Below, piece by piece: positions 1 to 8,564 of a stretch of 47,407 nucleotides of DNA. Origin of the DNA: an uncultured Woeseiaceae bacterium (GTDB lineage: Bacteria > Pseudomonadota > Gammaproteobacteria > Steroidobacterales > Woeseiaceae); the NCBI GenBank assembly GCA_905480215.1, contig CAJQPL010000024.1, positions 1 through 47,407 of the forward strand. Reading direction: 5' to 3'. Numbering within the stretch: the first letter of the stretch is position 1; each line of letters starts with the position of its first letter. The notes below the pieces were generated by a model that was not told the origin of the DNA, did not search any database, and was given only the letters and a program-made list of their open reading frames with translations. The position numbers and the translations under genes were made by a program.

Positions 1-1
1 G

Positions 2-172
2 GCACTGCTGGCAAGCAGGCTGAGCAACAAAGAGATCGCAGACCGACTCCATATTTCCCCGGTCACAGTGAAGCGGCACACAGCGAATATTTATCAGAAG
101 CTGGGCGTTAATGGCCGACATCAGGCGGTTGCGAAGGCGACTGGCATGGGTATGTTTAGCCACAGCGAATAG
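2..172 (+). CDS. LuxR-family transcriptional regulator, C-terminal fragment
   Basis: This is the last 56 codons of a gene that begins outside the window. It encodes a LuxR/GerE-type helix-turn-helix: the stretch SNKEIADRLHISPVTVKRH followed by ANIYQKLGV is the canonical scaffold and recognition helix of the family, and the protein ends shortly after the HTH. The form LSNKEIA..S..TVKRH..NIYQKL is common in large MalT-like (ATP-dependent) LuxR regulators as well as in response regulators, but the sensory part is missing, so the type cannot be decided. A small protein of a kind often found beside LuxR genes follows. The family and reading frame are clear; the ligand and targets are unknown. Confidence 0.85.
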   Translation, partial: ALLASRLSNKEIADRLHISPVTVKRHTANIYQKLGVNGRHQAVAKATGMGMFSHSE

Positions 173-251
173 TCGCCACAGCCTTTTTACACCCTTTTTT
201 GCATCTTCTGGTTCGATGTGGCTAGCATGTGTTCGAGCGAATATACGTGCC

Positions 252-509
252 ATGCAGACATCACACGCCACGATGCAAGGGCCGGCCATCTACCAGATCC
301 GGGTTCAGGGAATTGTTCCCCTCGACTGGTCCTCTCGCCTTATGGGGATGAACATTACGCTATCGAGCGAAGATGAATCGACGCTCGTTGGCCGTTTACC
401 GGATCAGGCGGCGTTGTCCGGCGTGCTGAGCGCTCTTACGATCAGCAATATCCCGTACTATCAGTCGAATGCCTGGAAGTCGGCTGACCCCAGACGTTTC
501 AGACCCTAG
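252..509 (+). CDS. small LuxR-neighbour protein of unknown function
   Basis: An 85-residue protein without signal peptide or membrane segment. Its core (YQIRVQG at about residue 12, then a DWSSRLMGM element, a short polar turn and LPDQAALSGVLSAL) resembles small proteins that I associate with LuxR-type regulators, in which a strand-rich half is followed by a DQAAL helix. The frame stays open further upstream to 111, but that part overlaps the LuxR gene and looks non-coding. I therefore prefer the ATG at 252; the ATG at 273, just before the conserved core, is also possible. Its function is unknown. Adjacency suggests a partner or output of the regulator, which is inference. Confidence 0.6.
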   Translation: MQTSHATMQGPAIYQIRVQGIVPLDWSSRLMGMNITLSSEDESTLVGRLPDQAALSGVLSALTISNIPYYQSNAWKSADPRRFRP

Positions 510-536
510 CAATCTACTACTTTTCGGAGATTAACA

Positions 537-2069
537 ATGAGAACTAACCTTTACGCAGCGATCGGCAGCCTGGCAATGCTGGCGGCACTCGTTTCCTGTG
601 CAGAGAGCAGCGCTGAAAATACGGCAGGGTATAACCATGTAATCCCCGAAAAAATAATGACGCCAGATACTGTCGAGACCCGCATTGGAACTCTGGAATT
701 TTTCGATGGCATGCCGGACGAGGCAACAGTTGAAAAGGCGTATGAGAATCTGGATTTCATGCGTGGTGTCGATGTCTTCCTGAATTTCATTCCCGCAACC
801 TCGGTTGAGGGTATTCGACTTGGCATGATTGAGATGGGTGCGACACAGTCCAACCACGTATTACTGTTTGATACGTTGATGCACTCCGACCCGCTTTTCT
901 TGACCGGTAATACCGATACAGTCTACGCATCTGTCATGCTGAACCTGGACCAAGAAGGGCCGACCGTTGTTGAGGTTCCGGCGGGTGCGGGCCCAGGTAC
1001 AGTAAATGACGCTTTTTTCCGCTTTGTCATTGACATGGGAGCACCCGGGCCAGACCGCGGTAAAGGCGGCAAGTACCTTATTTTGCCACCAGGCTATGGG
1101 GGTGAGACTCCTGAGGGCTATTTTGTTGCACAGTCCAGAACGTATTCCAATTGGCTAATCCTTCGTGGCTTCCTGGTCGATGGAAAGCCTGATGCAGCAT
1201 CGAAGATGTGGCGCACGGGTCTCAAAGTTTACCCGCTGGCACAGGCGGACAATCCACCTGCGATGAAGTACATCGACGGGTCTACGGTTCCGTTTAACAC
1301 GATCCACGCCAATACCTATGAGTTTTATGAAGAGCTGCATACCGTCATCGATCGCGAGCCAGTCGATTTTGTCGAGCCGCAACTGCTTGGCATAGCTGCA
1401 TCAATAGGGATTCAAAAGGACAAGCCGTTTGAGCCCGACGCACGTATGCAGGCTATTCTAAGAGAATCGGTCACCGTCGGTAATGCGACAGCTCGCGCGA
1501 TCTGGTTGCAGCCACGTGATGAGCGCGCCTATTTCTACGAGAACTCCTGTTGGTATACGGGATTTGTCGGTGGTGATTACAAATGGTTTGTCGAAAACGG
1601 TAACGGCGCTCGAAATATCGACGCACGCACACTGTTTTTCTACTCGGCCACGGTTAACACACCAGCGATGGCCATGAAGATGGTTGGCGTCGGTTCGCAG
1701 TACGGTTTCTGTGCGGTTGATAATGGCGGGCAATACCTGGACGGCGCCAAGAATTACAAGCTGCGAATTCCGGCCGATGCGCCAGCGAAAGATTTCTGGT
1801 CAGTTGTCGTCTATGACCCGCAGACTCGCTCCGAGCTGCAAACCGGCCAGCCGCTCCCAAGCAAAAACAGTAAGAAAAGTCCGCTCGTTTATAACGATGA
1901 CGGTTCCGTTGATCTTTACTACGGACCCGAAGCCCCTGCGGGTATGGAGAATAACTGGACGCAAACCGTACCGGGTAAGGGCTGGTTTGTGTTGATTCGT
2001 CTCTATGGGCCGTTGGAGCCCTGGTTCGACAGGACCTGGCAACCGGGAGAATTCGAGTTAATCAACTAA
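537..2069 (+). CDS. DUF1254/DUF1214 domain lipoprotein
   Basis: A 510-residue exported protein. The N-terminus is a lipoprotein signal: charged MRTN, a hydrophobic stretch, then a lipobox ending LVSC with the acceptor Cys at residue 21. The N-terminal part contains the DUF1254 signature around NFIPATSVEGIR and GNTDTVYASVMLNL (about residues 80-130). The C-terminal part carries DUF1214, with WSVVVYDPQTRSEL and the terminal GWFVLIRLYGPLEPWFDRTW. These two domains commonly occur together in periplasmic proteins of unknown biochemical role. A good ribosome site (CGGAG, 528-532) precedes the ATG. The gene is convergent with the DUF481 gene. Family assignment is firm; function is unknown. Confidence 0.88.
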   Translation: MRTNLYAAIGSLAMLAALVSCAESSAENTAGYNHVIPEKIMTPDTVETRIGTLEFFDGMPDEATVEKAYENLDFMRGVDVFLNFIPATSVEGIRLGMIEMGATQSNHVLLFDTLMHSDPLFLTGNTDTVYASVMLNLDQEGPTVVEVPAGAGPGTVNDAFFRFVIDMGAPGPDRGKGGKYLILPPGYGGETPEGYFVAQSRTYSNWLILRGFLVDGKPDAASKMWRTGLKVYPLAQADNPPAMKYIDGSTVPFNTIHANTYEFYEELHTVIDREPVDFVEPQLLGIAASIGIQKDKPFEPDARMQAILRESVTVGNATARAIWLQPRDERAYFYENSCWYTGFVGGDYKWFVENGNGARNIDARTLFFYSATVNTPAMAMKMVGVGSQYGFCAVDNGGQYLDGAKNYKLRIPADAPAKDFWSVVVYDPQTRSELQTGQPLPSKNSKKSPLVYNDDGSVDLYYGPEAPAGMENNWTQTVPGKGWFVLIRLYGPLEPWFDRTWQPGEFELIN

Positions 2070-2126
2070 CTGCTCGTATTTATGATCACTTTTGCTAATA
2101 GAGGATTGTTCTCGCTCTGCGCTTAG

Positions 2127-3188
2127 TCAGAACGACCACCCGATTGATGTCACGACGCCATAATCAGAGGTCGTTGCTGAAGTGGCACTCGGAACGGATT
2201 CGTTTGCAGTTTGCGGGTTGCTGTCATAGGTATTGTAATAGCTCAGGTCCCAATATAAGTCTTGATAGATTTCCCACCTGAGCTTCACGTCGAGTTGCGC
2301 TCGGGTGCGTCCGGACTCGGTGATGCTGGGGAAGGCAACAAGTCTCGAAGAGAGATCGAGCGTAGGATCATCGAAGATGTAGCGCGAGTAATCAATTCCA
2401 ATCAAAGCTTCAAAATTTTCCTTCTTCGACGTCACACCGTCTTGATCTTCAAGGTTTTCGATAGTACCGACAACACCACCTATGAGGGAGAATTCGGAGA
2501 CATTCGTCTGCAGCAGAAAACGTCCCACTCCGGTTCCGATGCTGGTGCGAAGTTTTAGCCCCAGCTCATCGTTACTCTCGAAGCCGGTCCAATAGGAGTT
2601 GAACCATCGCGCTTTTCTAAAGCGGGTCATTACCAAGCCAATGTTCGAGCGCTGCGTGCCTTGGCCTGCCTGGTCGTTCGTAATAATCGTGCTGCCGTCC
2701 AAAGTGAATGATCGAATTTCTGTTCGATGTGTTGCGCGAAAAGCAAGATTTCCTTGCGCAACATCACTCGCCTTGGTGAAGCTGTAACCAAACGATAATG
2801 AACCTTTCAGCCGCTCCCAAAAACTGTCATCGATTTGTGAAATGCGAACAATATTGTCATGTGCAAAGCTCGCCGTCTGCTGTTCGTTCGCCAAAGTAAT
2901 TGTTTGTTGATCGGGAGATTCTGCAATGAACCCGGTAACGCGCGTCCCGTCGGAACGCTCAAACTGGAATTCAAACTCGCTGTCAATTTTAGCGATATCT
3001 TCCCACTCGATATTAATATCGCCAAGCGCGTCAGTGCCTACGCGCAGAATGCCATGCTCGAGCTGCTTGATTTCTCCCGTAATGCGATCGCCATTTGAGA
3101 GCCAAATAATATCGCTTTTGTCGCGAGCCCAAACGCTACCGCACAGAAGTAATGACAACGTAAAAATCAATATTCGGTTTAATATCAC
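2127..3188 (-). CDS. DUF481 (YdiY-like) outer-membrane protein
   Basis: A 353-residue protein with a clear Sec signal peptide (MILNRILIFTLSLLLCGSVWA). Residues about 28-110 form a small beta domain (WLSNGDRITGEIKQLEHG, then RSDGTRVTGFI) typical of the N-terminal part of DUF481 proteins. The remainder is a run of amphipathic strands (FGYSFTKASD, FNSYWTGFESNDELGLK, RLVAFPSITESGR) ending in Phe, as expected for an outer-membrane beta-barrel. DUF481 members include E. coli YdiY, a putative salt-induced outer-membrane protein. It stands alone, convergent with the DUF1254 gene. Location is well supported; the transported or bound substrate is not known. Confidence 0.85.
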   Translation of the reverse strand: MILNRILIFTLSLLLCGSVWARDKSDIIWLSNGDRITGEIKQLEHGILRVGTDALGDINIEWEDIAKIDSEFEFQFERSDGTRVTGFIAESPDQQTITLANEQQTASFAHDNIVRISQIDDSFWERLKGSLSFGYSFTKASDVAQGNLAFRATHRTEIRSFTLDGSTIITNDQAGQGTQRSNIGLVMTRFRKARWFNSYWTGFESNDELGLKLRTSIGTGVGRFLLQTNVSEFSLIGGVVGTIENLEDQDGVTSKKENFEALIGIDYSRYIFDDPTLDLSSRLVAFPSITESGRTRAQLDVKLRWEIYQDLYWDLSYYNTYDSNPQTANESVPSATSATTSDYGVVTSIGWSF

Positions 3189-3570
3189 TTTATCGTCAAC
3201 TCTTTAGTTTGTTTGTTCGAGCGTTCTTCAGGGGCTTGGTGCCCGCAGGAGAGTACGACATATGACTCCTGACACCCGAGTATTTGAAAATGCTGGTCGA
3301 CCAACCTGATGCAAATACCCCTTGGCGCTGAAAAGCATCGATAGTCAATGACGAAGTCTTGCGTAAGTCTGACCCTCAAGTCAAAAGGGCAGAAAACTCT
3401 ATTAGGATTTGGGTGTCGCTGGTATCCAGCAACCCGGATCATTTCTCGGCGATAATCTAGATAGACAAGAAATGAACGCCGCAGTGCTCGCCGGGCTCGA
3501 TGCTAACGACAGACTCATTTTTCGCAGCCAGGGGCGCGCTATTGGTGAATGACGTGCTAACGTTTCAGCA
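3189..3570. other. intergenic region between divergent DUF481 and bioC-like genes
   Basis: This 382-bp stretch separates two divergently transcribed genes and should hold both promoters. I see no convincing -35/-10 pair, hairpin or RNA gene. Two open frames exist: an 85-codon one on the minus strand (3185-3442) and a 26-codon one on the plus strand (3472-3552). Neither has a recognisable domain, signal or ribosome site, so I did not call them genes. Confidence 0.5.
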
Positions 3571-4419
3571 ATGTTGAACAGCAAACACATTCGCCGGCGT
3601 TTCGAGCGTAGCGCTTCAGGTTTCGATAAAGCGGACTTTGTCCATGCCGCGACGCGCGATGGCCTGCTCGCCCGCATTGAACCGCTGCTTATTCAGGCAA
3701 AAACCGTTGTCGATCTCGGCGCGGCTACCGGAACAGCGAATCGCTTACTCAACAAGCGTTTCCCGAAAGCGCGCGTGATTTCGATCGACATCGCACACAA
3801 CATGTTACAAGAGGCACGCAAGCGAAGGTCCTGGCTTGCAAAAACTTCGTTTGCCCAAGCTGATGCGACTGCGCTGCCGTTCGCCAATGAGAGTATCGAT
3901 GTGATCTTTTGTAACCAGCTTCTTCCGTGGTTCGAAAATCCTGACCCGGTGTTCCGCGAGGTCGCGCGAGTATTAACCAAGGGCGGCGTGTTCGCGTTCG
4001 CGACGCTCGGGCCGGATAGCCTGCAAGAACTTGGTCGTGCGTGGCGGCAAGTCGACGATCAGGCACACGTTAGTCGCTTTCCGGACATGCATGATCTTGG
4101 AGACGGTCTCGTCAACGCGGGCCTGGTCGATCCGGTTCTGGATGTCGACCGGCTGTCGATCACATACAAGAGCATCGAGGCGCTGTTCAGAGACCTGACA
4201 GCTAGCGGTGCTCGCAATGCGTTGCAGCAAAGACATCCTGCACTTACTGGAAAACAACGATTCAAGGCGATGACATCTGCACTCGAAGAGACTGCCGTGA
4301 ATGGAGATATTGTTCTGGATATAGAGCTCGTATTCGGACATTGCTGGGGTGCAGGTCCTAAAATGGACGCTGCTAACTACCGTATCGACGCAACACGAAT
4401 ACCCTTACGTCGAAATTGA
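3571..4419 (+). CDS. bioC: BioC-like SAM-dependent methyltransferase
   Basis: A 282-residue class I methyltransferase. The SAM-binding motif I is VVDLGAATGTANRLL (about residues 47-61), followed by the acidic ISIDIA strand and the FAQADATALPF loop. The region NQLLPWFENPDPVFREVARVLTKGG and then FATLGPDSLQELGRAW is the hallmark of BioC, which methylates malonyl-ACP to start biotin synthesis by disguising it as a pimeloyl-type primer. The N-terminus (IRRRFERSASGFDKADFVH) also matches BioC proteins. It is not next to other bio genes here, so a related methyltransferase activity cannot be excluded. The gene stands alone, 184 bp upstream of coxB. Confidence 0.75.
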   Translation: MLNSKHIRRRFERSASGFDKADFVHAATRDGLLARIEPLLIQAKTVVDLGAATGTANRLLNKRFPKARVISIDIAHNMLQEARKRRSWLAKTSFAQADATALPFANESIDVIFCNQLLPWFENPDPVFREVARVLTKGGVFAFATLGPDSLQELGRAWRQVDDQAHVSRFPDMHDLGDGLVNAGLVDPVLDVDRLSITYKSIEALFRDLTASGARNALQQRHPALTGKQRFKAMTSALEETAVNGDIVLDIELVFGHCWGAGPKMDAANYRIDATRIPLRRN

Positions 4420-4427
4420 ACTTCTCT

Positions 4428-4543
4428 GCTTAAGAACGCTTAAGACTAAGGATTATAAATCATTGATATTTATATGATTTAATGATTTTCTCCTTTGCTG
4501 GAAGCATTGCATGACTGAGCCAGTTTCAGTACAATTCTTAAGC
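4428..4543. repeat. inverted GCTTAAGAA / TTCTTAAGC elements upstream of coxB
   Basis: GCTTAAGAA at 4428-4436 and its exact reverse complement TTCTTAAGC at 4535-4543 flank the coxB upstream region. A further GCTTAAG copy lies at 4438-4444. The downstream arm overlaps the expected transcription start of the putative coxB promoter. They could be operator half-sites, but no known regulator is matched. Confidence 0.35.
4507..4535 (+). promoter_or_regulatory. putative sigma-70 promoter for the cox operon
   Basis: TTGCAT (4507-4512) and TACAAT (4530-4535) are separated by 17 bp, the optimal sigma-70 spacing. The -10 box matches five of six consensus bases, the -35 box three. Transcription would start near 4542, giving a leader of about 60 nt before the coxB ATG. 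Confidence 0.5.
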
Positions 4544-4603
4544 GTCTTGGAAAGGCTGGCCTGCCTGTCCAGGCGCGCAGCAGCTTCCCAGGTGAACAAT
4601 CTA

Positions 4604-5389
4604 ATGACACGAAAACTATCTCTGAGCTTGCTCGGCCTCATTTTGGCCGGCACGGCAAATGCCGAATGGGCGCTGAATATGCCTAAGGGCGTAACTGACC
4701 TCAGCCTCGAAACCTACAACCTTCACATGATGGTCTTTTGGTGGTGCGTTGCTATCGCCGTCGTCGTTTTCGGCGTGATGATTGTCTCGTTGGTGAAGCA
4801 CCGCAAGTCGAGGGGTGTGGTAGCGGCAACGTTTTCACATAGCACAACAGCGGAAGTTATCTGGACGACCATACCGGTGATTATTCTTGTGCTGATGGCC
4901 GTGCCTACAGCTGAGACGATGGTGAAGTTAGAGGATTCACGAGATCCCGATCTGTCGATCGTTATTACCGCTTACCAATGGAAATGGCATTACAAGTATC
5001 AGGATACCGACGTTGAGTTTTACTCGAGTCTCGCGCGCGAAAGTCTCGGCGCACGACGCAAGCAATCCGGCATTGACCCATTCTCGGTAGAGAACTATTT
5101 ACGCGATGTGGATAACCCGATGGTTATTCCGCGCGATGCCAAAGTTCGCCTGTTGTTCACTTCCAATGACGTGATCCATTCCTGGTGGTTGCCAGCATTC
5201 GCCATTAAAAAAGACGCCATCCCGGGTATTGTAAATGAGGCCTGGTTCCGCGCTAACGAAGTTGGCATCTACCGCGGCCAGTGTGCGGAACTATGTGGTA
5301 AGGATCACGGTTACATGCCAATTGTTGTAGAGGTTATTGAACCCGAGGCGTACGCAGCCTGGATTGCCAGCCATGACGGGGAGCGATAA
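4604..5389 (+). CDS. coxB: cytochrome c oxidase subunit II
   Basis: A 261-residue subunit II of a heme-copper oxidase, which accepts electrons from cytochrome c through a CuA centre on the periplasmic side. A signal peptide (MTRKLSLSLLGLILAGTANA) is followed by two membrane helices (about residues 43-65 and 85-105). The aromatic electron-transfer patch AYQWKWHY is present. All CuA ligands are visible: His192 in SNDVIHSWW and the motif CAELCGKDHGYM with Cys227, Cys231, His235 and Met238. The frame is open further upstream, but the ATG at 4604 gives a proper signal peptide. It heads the cox cluster, with coxA starting 3 bp after its stop. Confidence 0.96.
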   Translation: MTRKLSLSLLGLILAGTANAEWALNMPKGVTDLSLETYNLHMMVFWWCVAIAVVVFGVMIVSLVKHRKSRGVVAATFSHSTTAEVIWTTIPVIILVLMAVPTAETMVKLEDSRDPDLSIVITAYQWKWHYKYQDTDVEFYSSLARESLGARRKQSGIDPFSVENYLRDVDNPMVIPRDAKVRLLFTSNDVIHSWWLPAFAIKKDAIPGIVNEAWFRANEVGIYRGQCAELCGKDHGYMPIVVEVIEPEAYAAWIASHDGER

Positions 5390-5392
5390 GAC

Positions 5393-7009
5393 ATGAACAC
5401 TTCAATAATTGACGCGCACGGCCACGATAATGATCACAGCGGCGACGATCATCACGGCCCGGCAAAAGGAATCGGTCGTTGGTTGTACTCAACCAACCAT
5501 AAGGACATCGGCACGATGTACCTTATATTCAGTCTGCTGATGTTTTTCATTGGCGGCACCATGGCTATGGTCATTCGTTCTGAATTAGCGATTCCGGGCC
5601 TGCAGTTTGTGCATCCTGAGTTCTTTAACCAAATGACAACGATGCACGCGCTGATAATGGTGTTCGGCGCAGTGATGCCGGCCTTCGTCGGTCTCGCCAA
5701 CTGGATGATCCCGTTGATGATTGGCGCGCCTGATATGGCGTTGCCAAGAATGAATAACTGGTCGTTCTGGATTCTGCCAGTCGCGTTTGGCATTTTGCTG
5801 TCGACATTGTTTATGCCCGGTGGTGCTCCCGCAGGTGGCTGGACGATGTATCCGCCGCTGGTGCTGCAAACCGGCGACTCGTTTCCGTTCTTGATCTTCT
5901 CGGTGCACCTGATGGGTTTGTCGTCCATCATGGGCGCTATCAACGTGATCGTCACTATCATCAATATGCGCGCACCCAATATGTCGCTGCTGAAGATGCC
6001 GATGTTCGTGTGGACCTGGTTGATTACTGCTTACTTGCTGATCGCAGTAATGCCGGTGTTGGCGGGTGCCGTTACGATGCTGTTGACCGATCAATTCTTC
6101 GGTACCAGTTTTTTCCTCGCGGCCGGTGGTGGCGATCCGGTGCTGTTCCAGCATATCTTCTGGTTCTTCGGTCATCCCGAGGTTTACATCATGATTCTGC
6201 CGGCCTTCGGAGTGGTTTCGGAGATCATTCCAGTGTTCGCCAGAAAACCCCTGTTCGGCCATGACTCCATGGTCTATGCGGCATCCAGCATCGCCTTTTT
6301 ATCGTTTATCGTCTGGGCACACCACATGTTTACCGTTGGCATGCCCCTGACAGGACAGCTATTCTTCATGTTCACCACCATGCTGATTGCAGTGCCAACA
6401 GGCGTTAAGGTCTTCAATTGGGTCGCGACCATGTGGCGCGGCGCGATGACGTTCGAAACGCCCATGCTATTTTCGCTGGCGTTTGTATTCTTGTTCACGA
6501 TTGGCGGCTTCTCCGGACTAATGCTCGCGATCGCACCGGCGGATGTGCAATACCACGACACTTATTTCGTTGTCGCACACTTTCACTATGTTCTAGTGCC
6601 CGGTTCGGTGTTCGCGATAATGGGCGCCGCCTATTTCTGGTTACCTAAATGGACCGGTCACATGTACAACGAGGCGCTCGGCAAGGTGCACTTCTGGACA
6701 TCGGCGGTTTTCGTCAACCTCACGTTCTTTCCGATGCATTTTCTGGGTCTGGCTGCGATGCCAAGACGCATACCGGACTACTCTACGCAATATGCTGACT
6801 TCAATACCGTTGCAAGTATCGGTGCAATCGGTTTTGGTCTTTCGCAGTTGTTGTTCGTCTGGGTGTTGCTGACTTCGAAGAAGGGCCCGAAAGCGACTGC
6901 GGAAGTTTGGGATCAGCCACAAGGTCTGGAGTGGACCGTTCCATCGCCGGCGCCTTATCACACTTTCGAGACGCCACCGTCGCTAAGCGAGATGGACAGC
7001 CATCACTAG
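5393..7009 (+). CDS. coxA: cytochrome c oxidase subunit I
   Basis: The 538-residue catalytic subunit of an A-family heme-copper oxidase, carrying the low-spin heme, the heme-copper O2 site and the proton channels. The signatures are intact: the first heme ligand His in TTMHALIMVFG, the HPEVYI motif with the cross-linked His-Tyr pair, the HH pair in WAHHMFTVG, the K-channel Lys in AVPTGVKVFNW, and HDTYFVVAHFHYVL with the high-spin and low-spin heme ligands. HPEVYI together with a CuA-bearing subunit II indicates an aa3-like cytochrome c oxidase rather than a quinol oxidase. The N-terminus is unusually rich in His and Asp (HGHDNDHSGDDHHG) before the first helix. Confidence 0.97.
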   Translation: MNTSIIDAHGHDNDHSGDDHHGPAKGIGRWLYSTNHKDIGTMYLIFSLLMFFIGGTMAMVIRSELAIPGLQFVHPEFFNQMTTMHALIMVFGAVMPAFVGLANWMIPLMIGAPDMALPRMNNWSFWILPVAFGILLSTLFMPGGAPAGGWTMYPPLVLQTGDSFPFLIFSVHLMGLSSIMGAINVIVTIINMRAPNMSLLKMPMFVWTWLITAYLLIAVMPVLAGAVTMLLTDQFFGTSFFLAAGGGDPVLFQHIFWFFGHPEVYIMILPAFGVVSEIIPVFARKPLFGHDSMVYAASSIAFLSFIVWAHHMFTVGMPLTGQLFFMFTTMLIAVPTGVKVFNWVATMWRGAMTFETPMLFSLAFVFLFTIGGFSGLMLAIAPADVQYHDTYFVVAHFHYVLVPGSVFAIMGAAYFWLPKWTGHMYNEALGKVHFWTSAVFVNLTFFPMHFLGLAAMPRRIPDYSTQYADFNTVASIGAIGFGLSQLLFVWVLLTSKKGPKATAEVWDQPQGLEWTVPSPAPYHTFETPPSLSEMDSHH

Positions 7010-7010
7010 C

Positions 7011-7121
7011 ATGGTCGACAACGAACGCAAGAAGAGTATTCGCCGCACAACATTGATTGTCGCTGCGATCGCGATTGCGTTCTATCTCGGATTTATTTAC
7101 ATGGGTGTGTCACGTGCCTGA
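7011..7121 (+). CDS. 36-residue membrane peptide, cytochrome oxidase small assembly protein
   Basis: A short gene starting 1 bp after the coxA stop and overlapping the cox11 start by 8 bp. The peptide has a basic N-terminus ([12 protein letters not shown]) and one hydrophobic helix ([19 protein letters not shown]). Tiny single-helix proteins in exactly this position, between subunit I and cox11, are known in proteobacteria and are annotated as cytochrome oxidase small assembly proteins. Position, reading frame and topology agree, so I regard it as real despite its length. Its molecular role is not established; helping Cox11 or subunit I copper loading is a plausible inference. Confidence 0.7.
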   Translation: MVDNERKKSIRRTTLIVAAIAIAFYLGFIYMGVSRA

Positions 7122-7692
7122 TTCCAACAACAATGCGCACAACGATTCGAGCAATCGGTCGAGCGACCGTAATCTGATCGCGCAACTGCTGCTTGTCGTT
7201 GCAGGAGCTTTTGCCTTTGGCGTTTTCGTATTGCCACCACTCTATGATGTGTTTTGCGAGGTCACTGGATTCGGTGGGCGCACCAACGCTGAGGCTGTTG
7301 CGGCAATTGAAGCACCGGATCTGAGTCGCGAGATTCGCATCGAGTTTGTAACCACCACCAACGAATACGCACAGTTCGAGTTTGCCGCCGACACAGACAG
7401 CATGACGGTCAATCCGGGCCGCATGTATTTCGCAACATTTACAGCAACAAACCTCAGCGCCGATGAAAAGGTCGCGCAAGCTGTGCCCAGTGTTGCACCA
7501 TCATCCGCTGCCGCCTACTTCACTAAAATCGAATGCTTTTGCTTTACCAGCCAGGCTTTTGTCGCGGATGAAGAGCGTGCGCTGCCACTGCAGTTCATTG
7601 TTGATCCGGATCTCCCCGAATACGTTGATACAATTACCTTGCAATACACTTTTTTCGACACCGCTCGAGTAGCGGCAAACACAGAGAACTAA
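7114..7692 (+). CDS. cox11: cytochrome c oxidase assembly protein Cox11 (CuB chaperone)
   Basis: A 192-residue Cox11/CtaG protein that delivers copper to the CuB site of subunit I. It has one N-terminal membrane helix ([32 protein letters not shown], in part) and a periplasmic immunoglobulin-like domain with the copper-binding CFCF motif in [12 protein letters not shown]. The [13 protein letters not shown] and [16 protein letters not shown] segments are family hallmarks. No ATG is available. The GTG at 7114 puts the right number of residues before the helix and overlaps the preceding small gene. coxC follows 1 bp after its stop, consistent with one transcript. Confidence 0.92.
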   Translation: MPDSNNNAHNDSSNRSSDRNLIAQLLLVVAGAFAFGVFVLPPLYDVFCEVTGFGGRTNAEAVAAIEAPDLSREIRIEFVTTTNEYAQFEFAADTDSMTVNPGRMYFATFTATNLSADEKVAQAVPSVAPSSAAAYFTKIECFCFTSQAFVADEERALPLQFIVDPDLPEYVDTITLQYTFFDTARVAANTEN

Positions 7693-7693
7693 A

Positions 7694-8563
7694 ATGTCCG
7701 GCACGGCAAACGATCGTTACTACGTCCCTCACGGCAGCCACTGGCCTATTGTCGGCTCGGTCGGCTTATTGTTCCTGATGGTCGGGGTTTCCAGCTGGTT
7801 GAATGGCGCGGACGCCGGTTTCTACATCATGCTTGGCGGTTTCGCAGTCATTGTATTCATGTTGGTTGGCTGGTTCAGTGCGGTAATCGGCGAGAGTGTG
7901 AACGGCTTGTACAACGATCAGGTTGATAAATCGTTTCGACAAGGCATGTTCTGGTTCATTTTCTCAGAGGTCATGTTCTTCGCTGCATTCTTTGGCGCCT
8001 TATTCTATGCACGCAACATGTCTATTCCCTGGCTTGGTGGCGACAGCAATAACTTTTTCACTAACCTGCTGCTATGGGAGGGTTATGAAAGTACCTGGCC
8101 GAGCAACGGCCCTGGCAACATTGGCGGCGACTACGAGGTTATGGGGCCGTTTGGTTTGCCGCTTATCAACACGGCGCTGCTGCTGACCAGCTCAGTAACG
8201 ATCACGATTGCACATCATGCTTTGATCGCCGGCAAGCGAGCGCAACTCAGCACATTCCTGGCAATGACTTTTATTCTGGGCTTTGTATTCGTCTATCTGC
8301 AGGGCGTGGAGTACGTCGAGGCCTATGAGCACCTCAACCTGAAGATGACTTCCGGGATTTACGGCTCGACATTTTTCATGTTGACCGGCTTCCATGGCAT
8401 GCATGTAAGCATTGGCGCAATCATGATCACCGTGATCTGGTTTCGCGTATTAAAGGGCCACTTTTCGGCTGGCAATCACTTCGCCTTTGAAGCTGTCGCC
8501 TGGTATTGGCACTTTGTTGATGTTGTCTGGGTCGGGCTATACGTATTCGTCTACTGGATGTAG
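7694..8563 (+). CDS. coxC: cytochrome c oxidase subunit III
   Basis: A 289-residue seven-helix subunit III of the aa3-type oxidase, which stabilises subunit I and its proton-uptake path. The N-terminus (YYVPHGSHWPIVGSVGLL) and the third-helix motif FWFIFSEVMFFAAFFGALFYAR, with the conserved Glu, are typical. The C-terminal helices FMLTGFHGMHVSIGAIM and WYWHFVDVVWVGLYVFVYW carry the conserved His and Trp residues. It continues the coxB-coxA-small gene-cox11 series, and its stop nearly abuts the convergent DUF2909 gene, the same arrangement as in Pseudomonas. Confidence 0.96.
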   Translation: MSGTANDRYYVPHGSHWPIVGSVGLLFLMVGVSSWLNGADAGFYIMLGGFAVIVFMLVGWFSAVIGESVNGLYNDQVDKSFRQGMFWFIFSEVMFFAAFFGALFYARNMSIPWLGGDSNNFFTNLLLWEGYESTWPSNGPGNIGGDYEVMGPFGLPLINTALLLTSSVTITIAHHALIAGKRAQLSTFLAMTFILGFVFVYLQGVEYVEAYEHLNLKMTSGIYGSTFFMLTGFHGMHVSIGAIMITVIWFRVLKGHFSAGNHFAFEAVAWYWHFVDVVWVGLYVFVYWM

Positions 8564-8564
8564 A

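Noticed and set aside
3185-3442. 85-codon open frame on the minus strand upstream of the DUF481 gene
   Set aside because: No recognisable domain, signal or ribosome site; composition looks like intergenic DNA read in frame.
5452-6262. Long minus-strand open frames inside coxA
   Set aside because: coxA is unambiguous in the plus strand; the antisense frames have no domain or start context.
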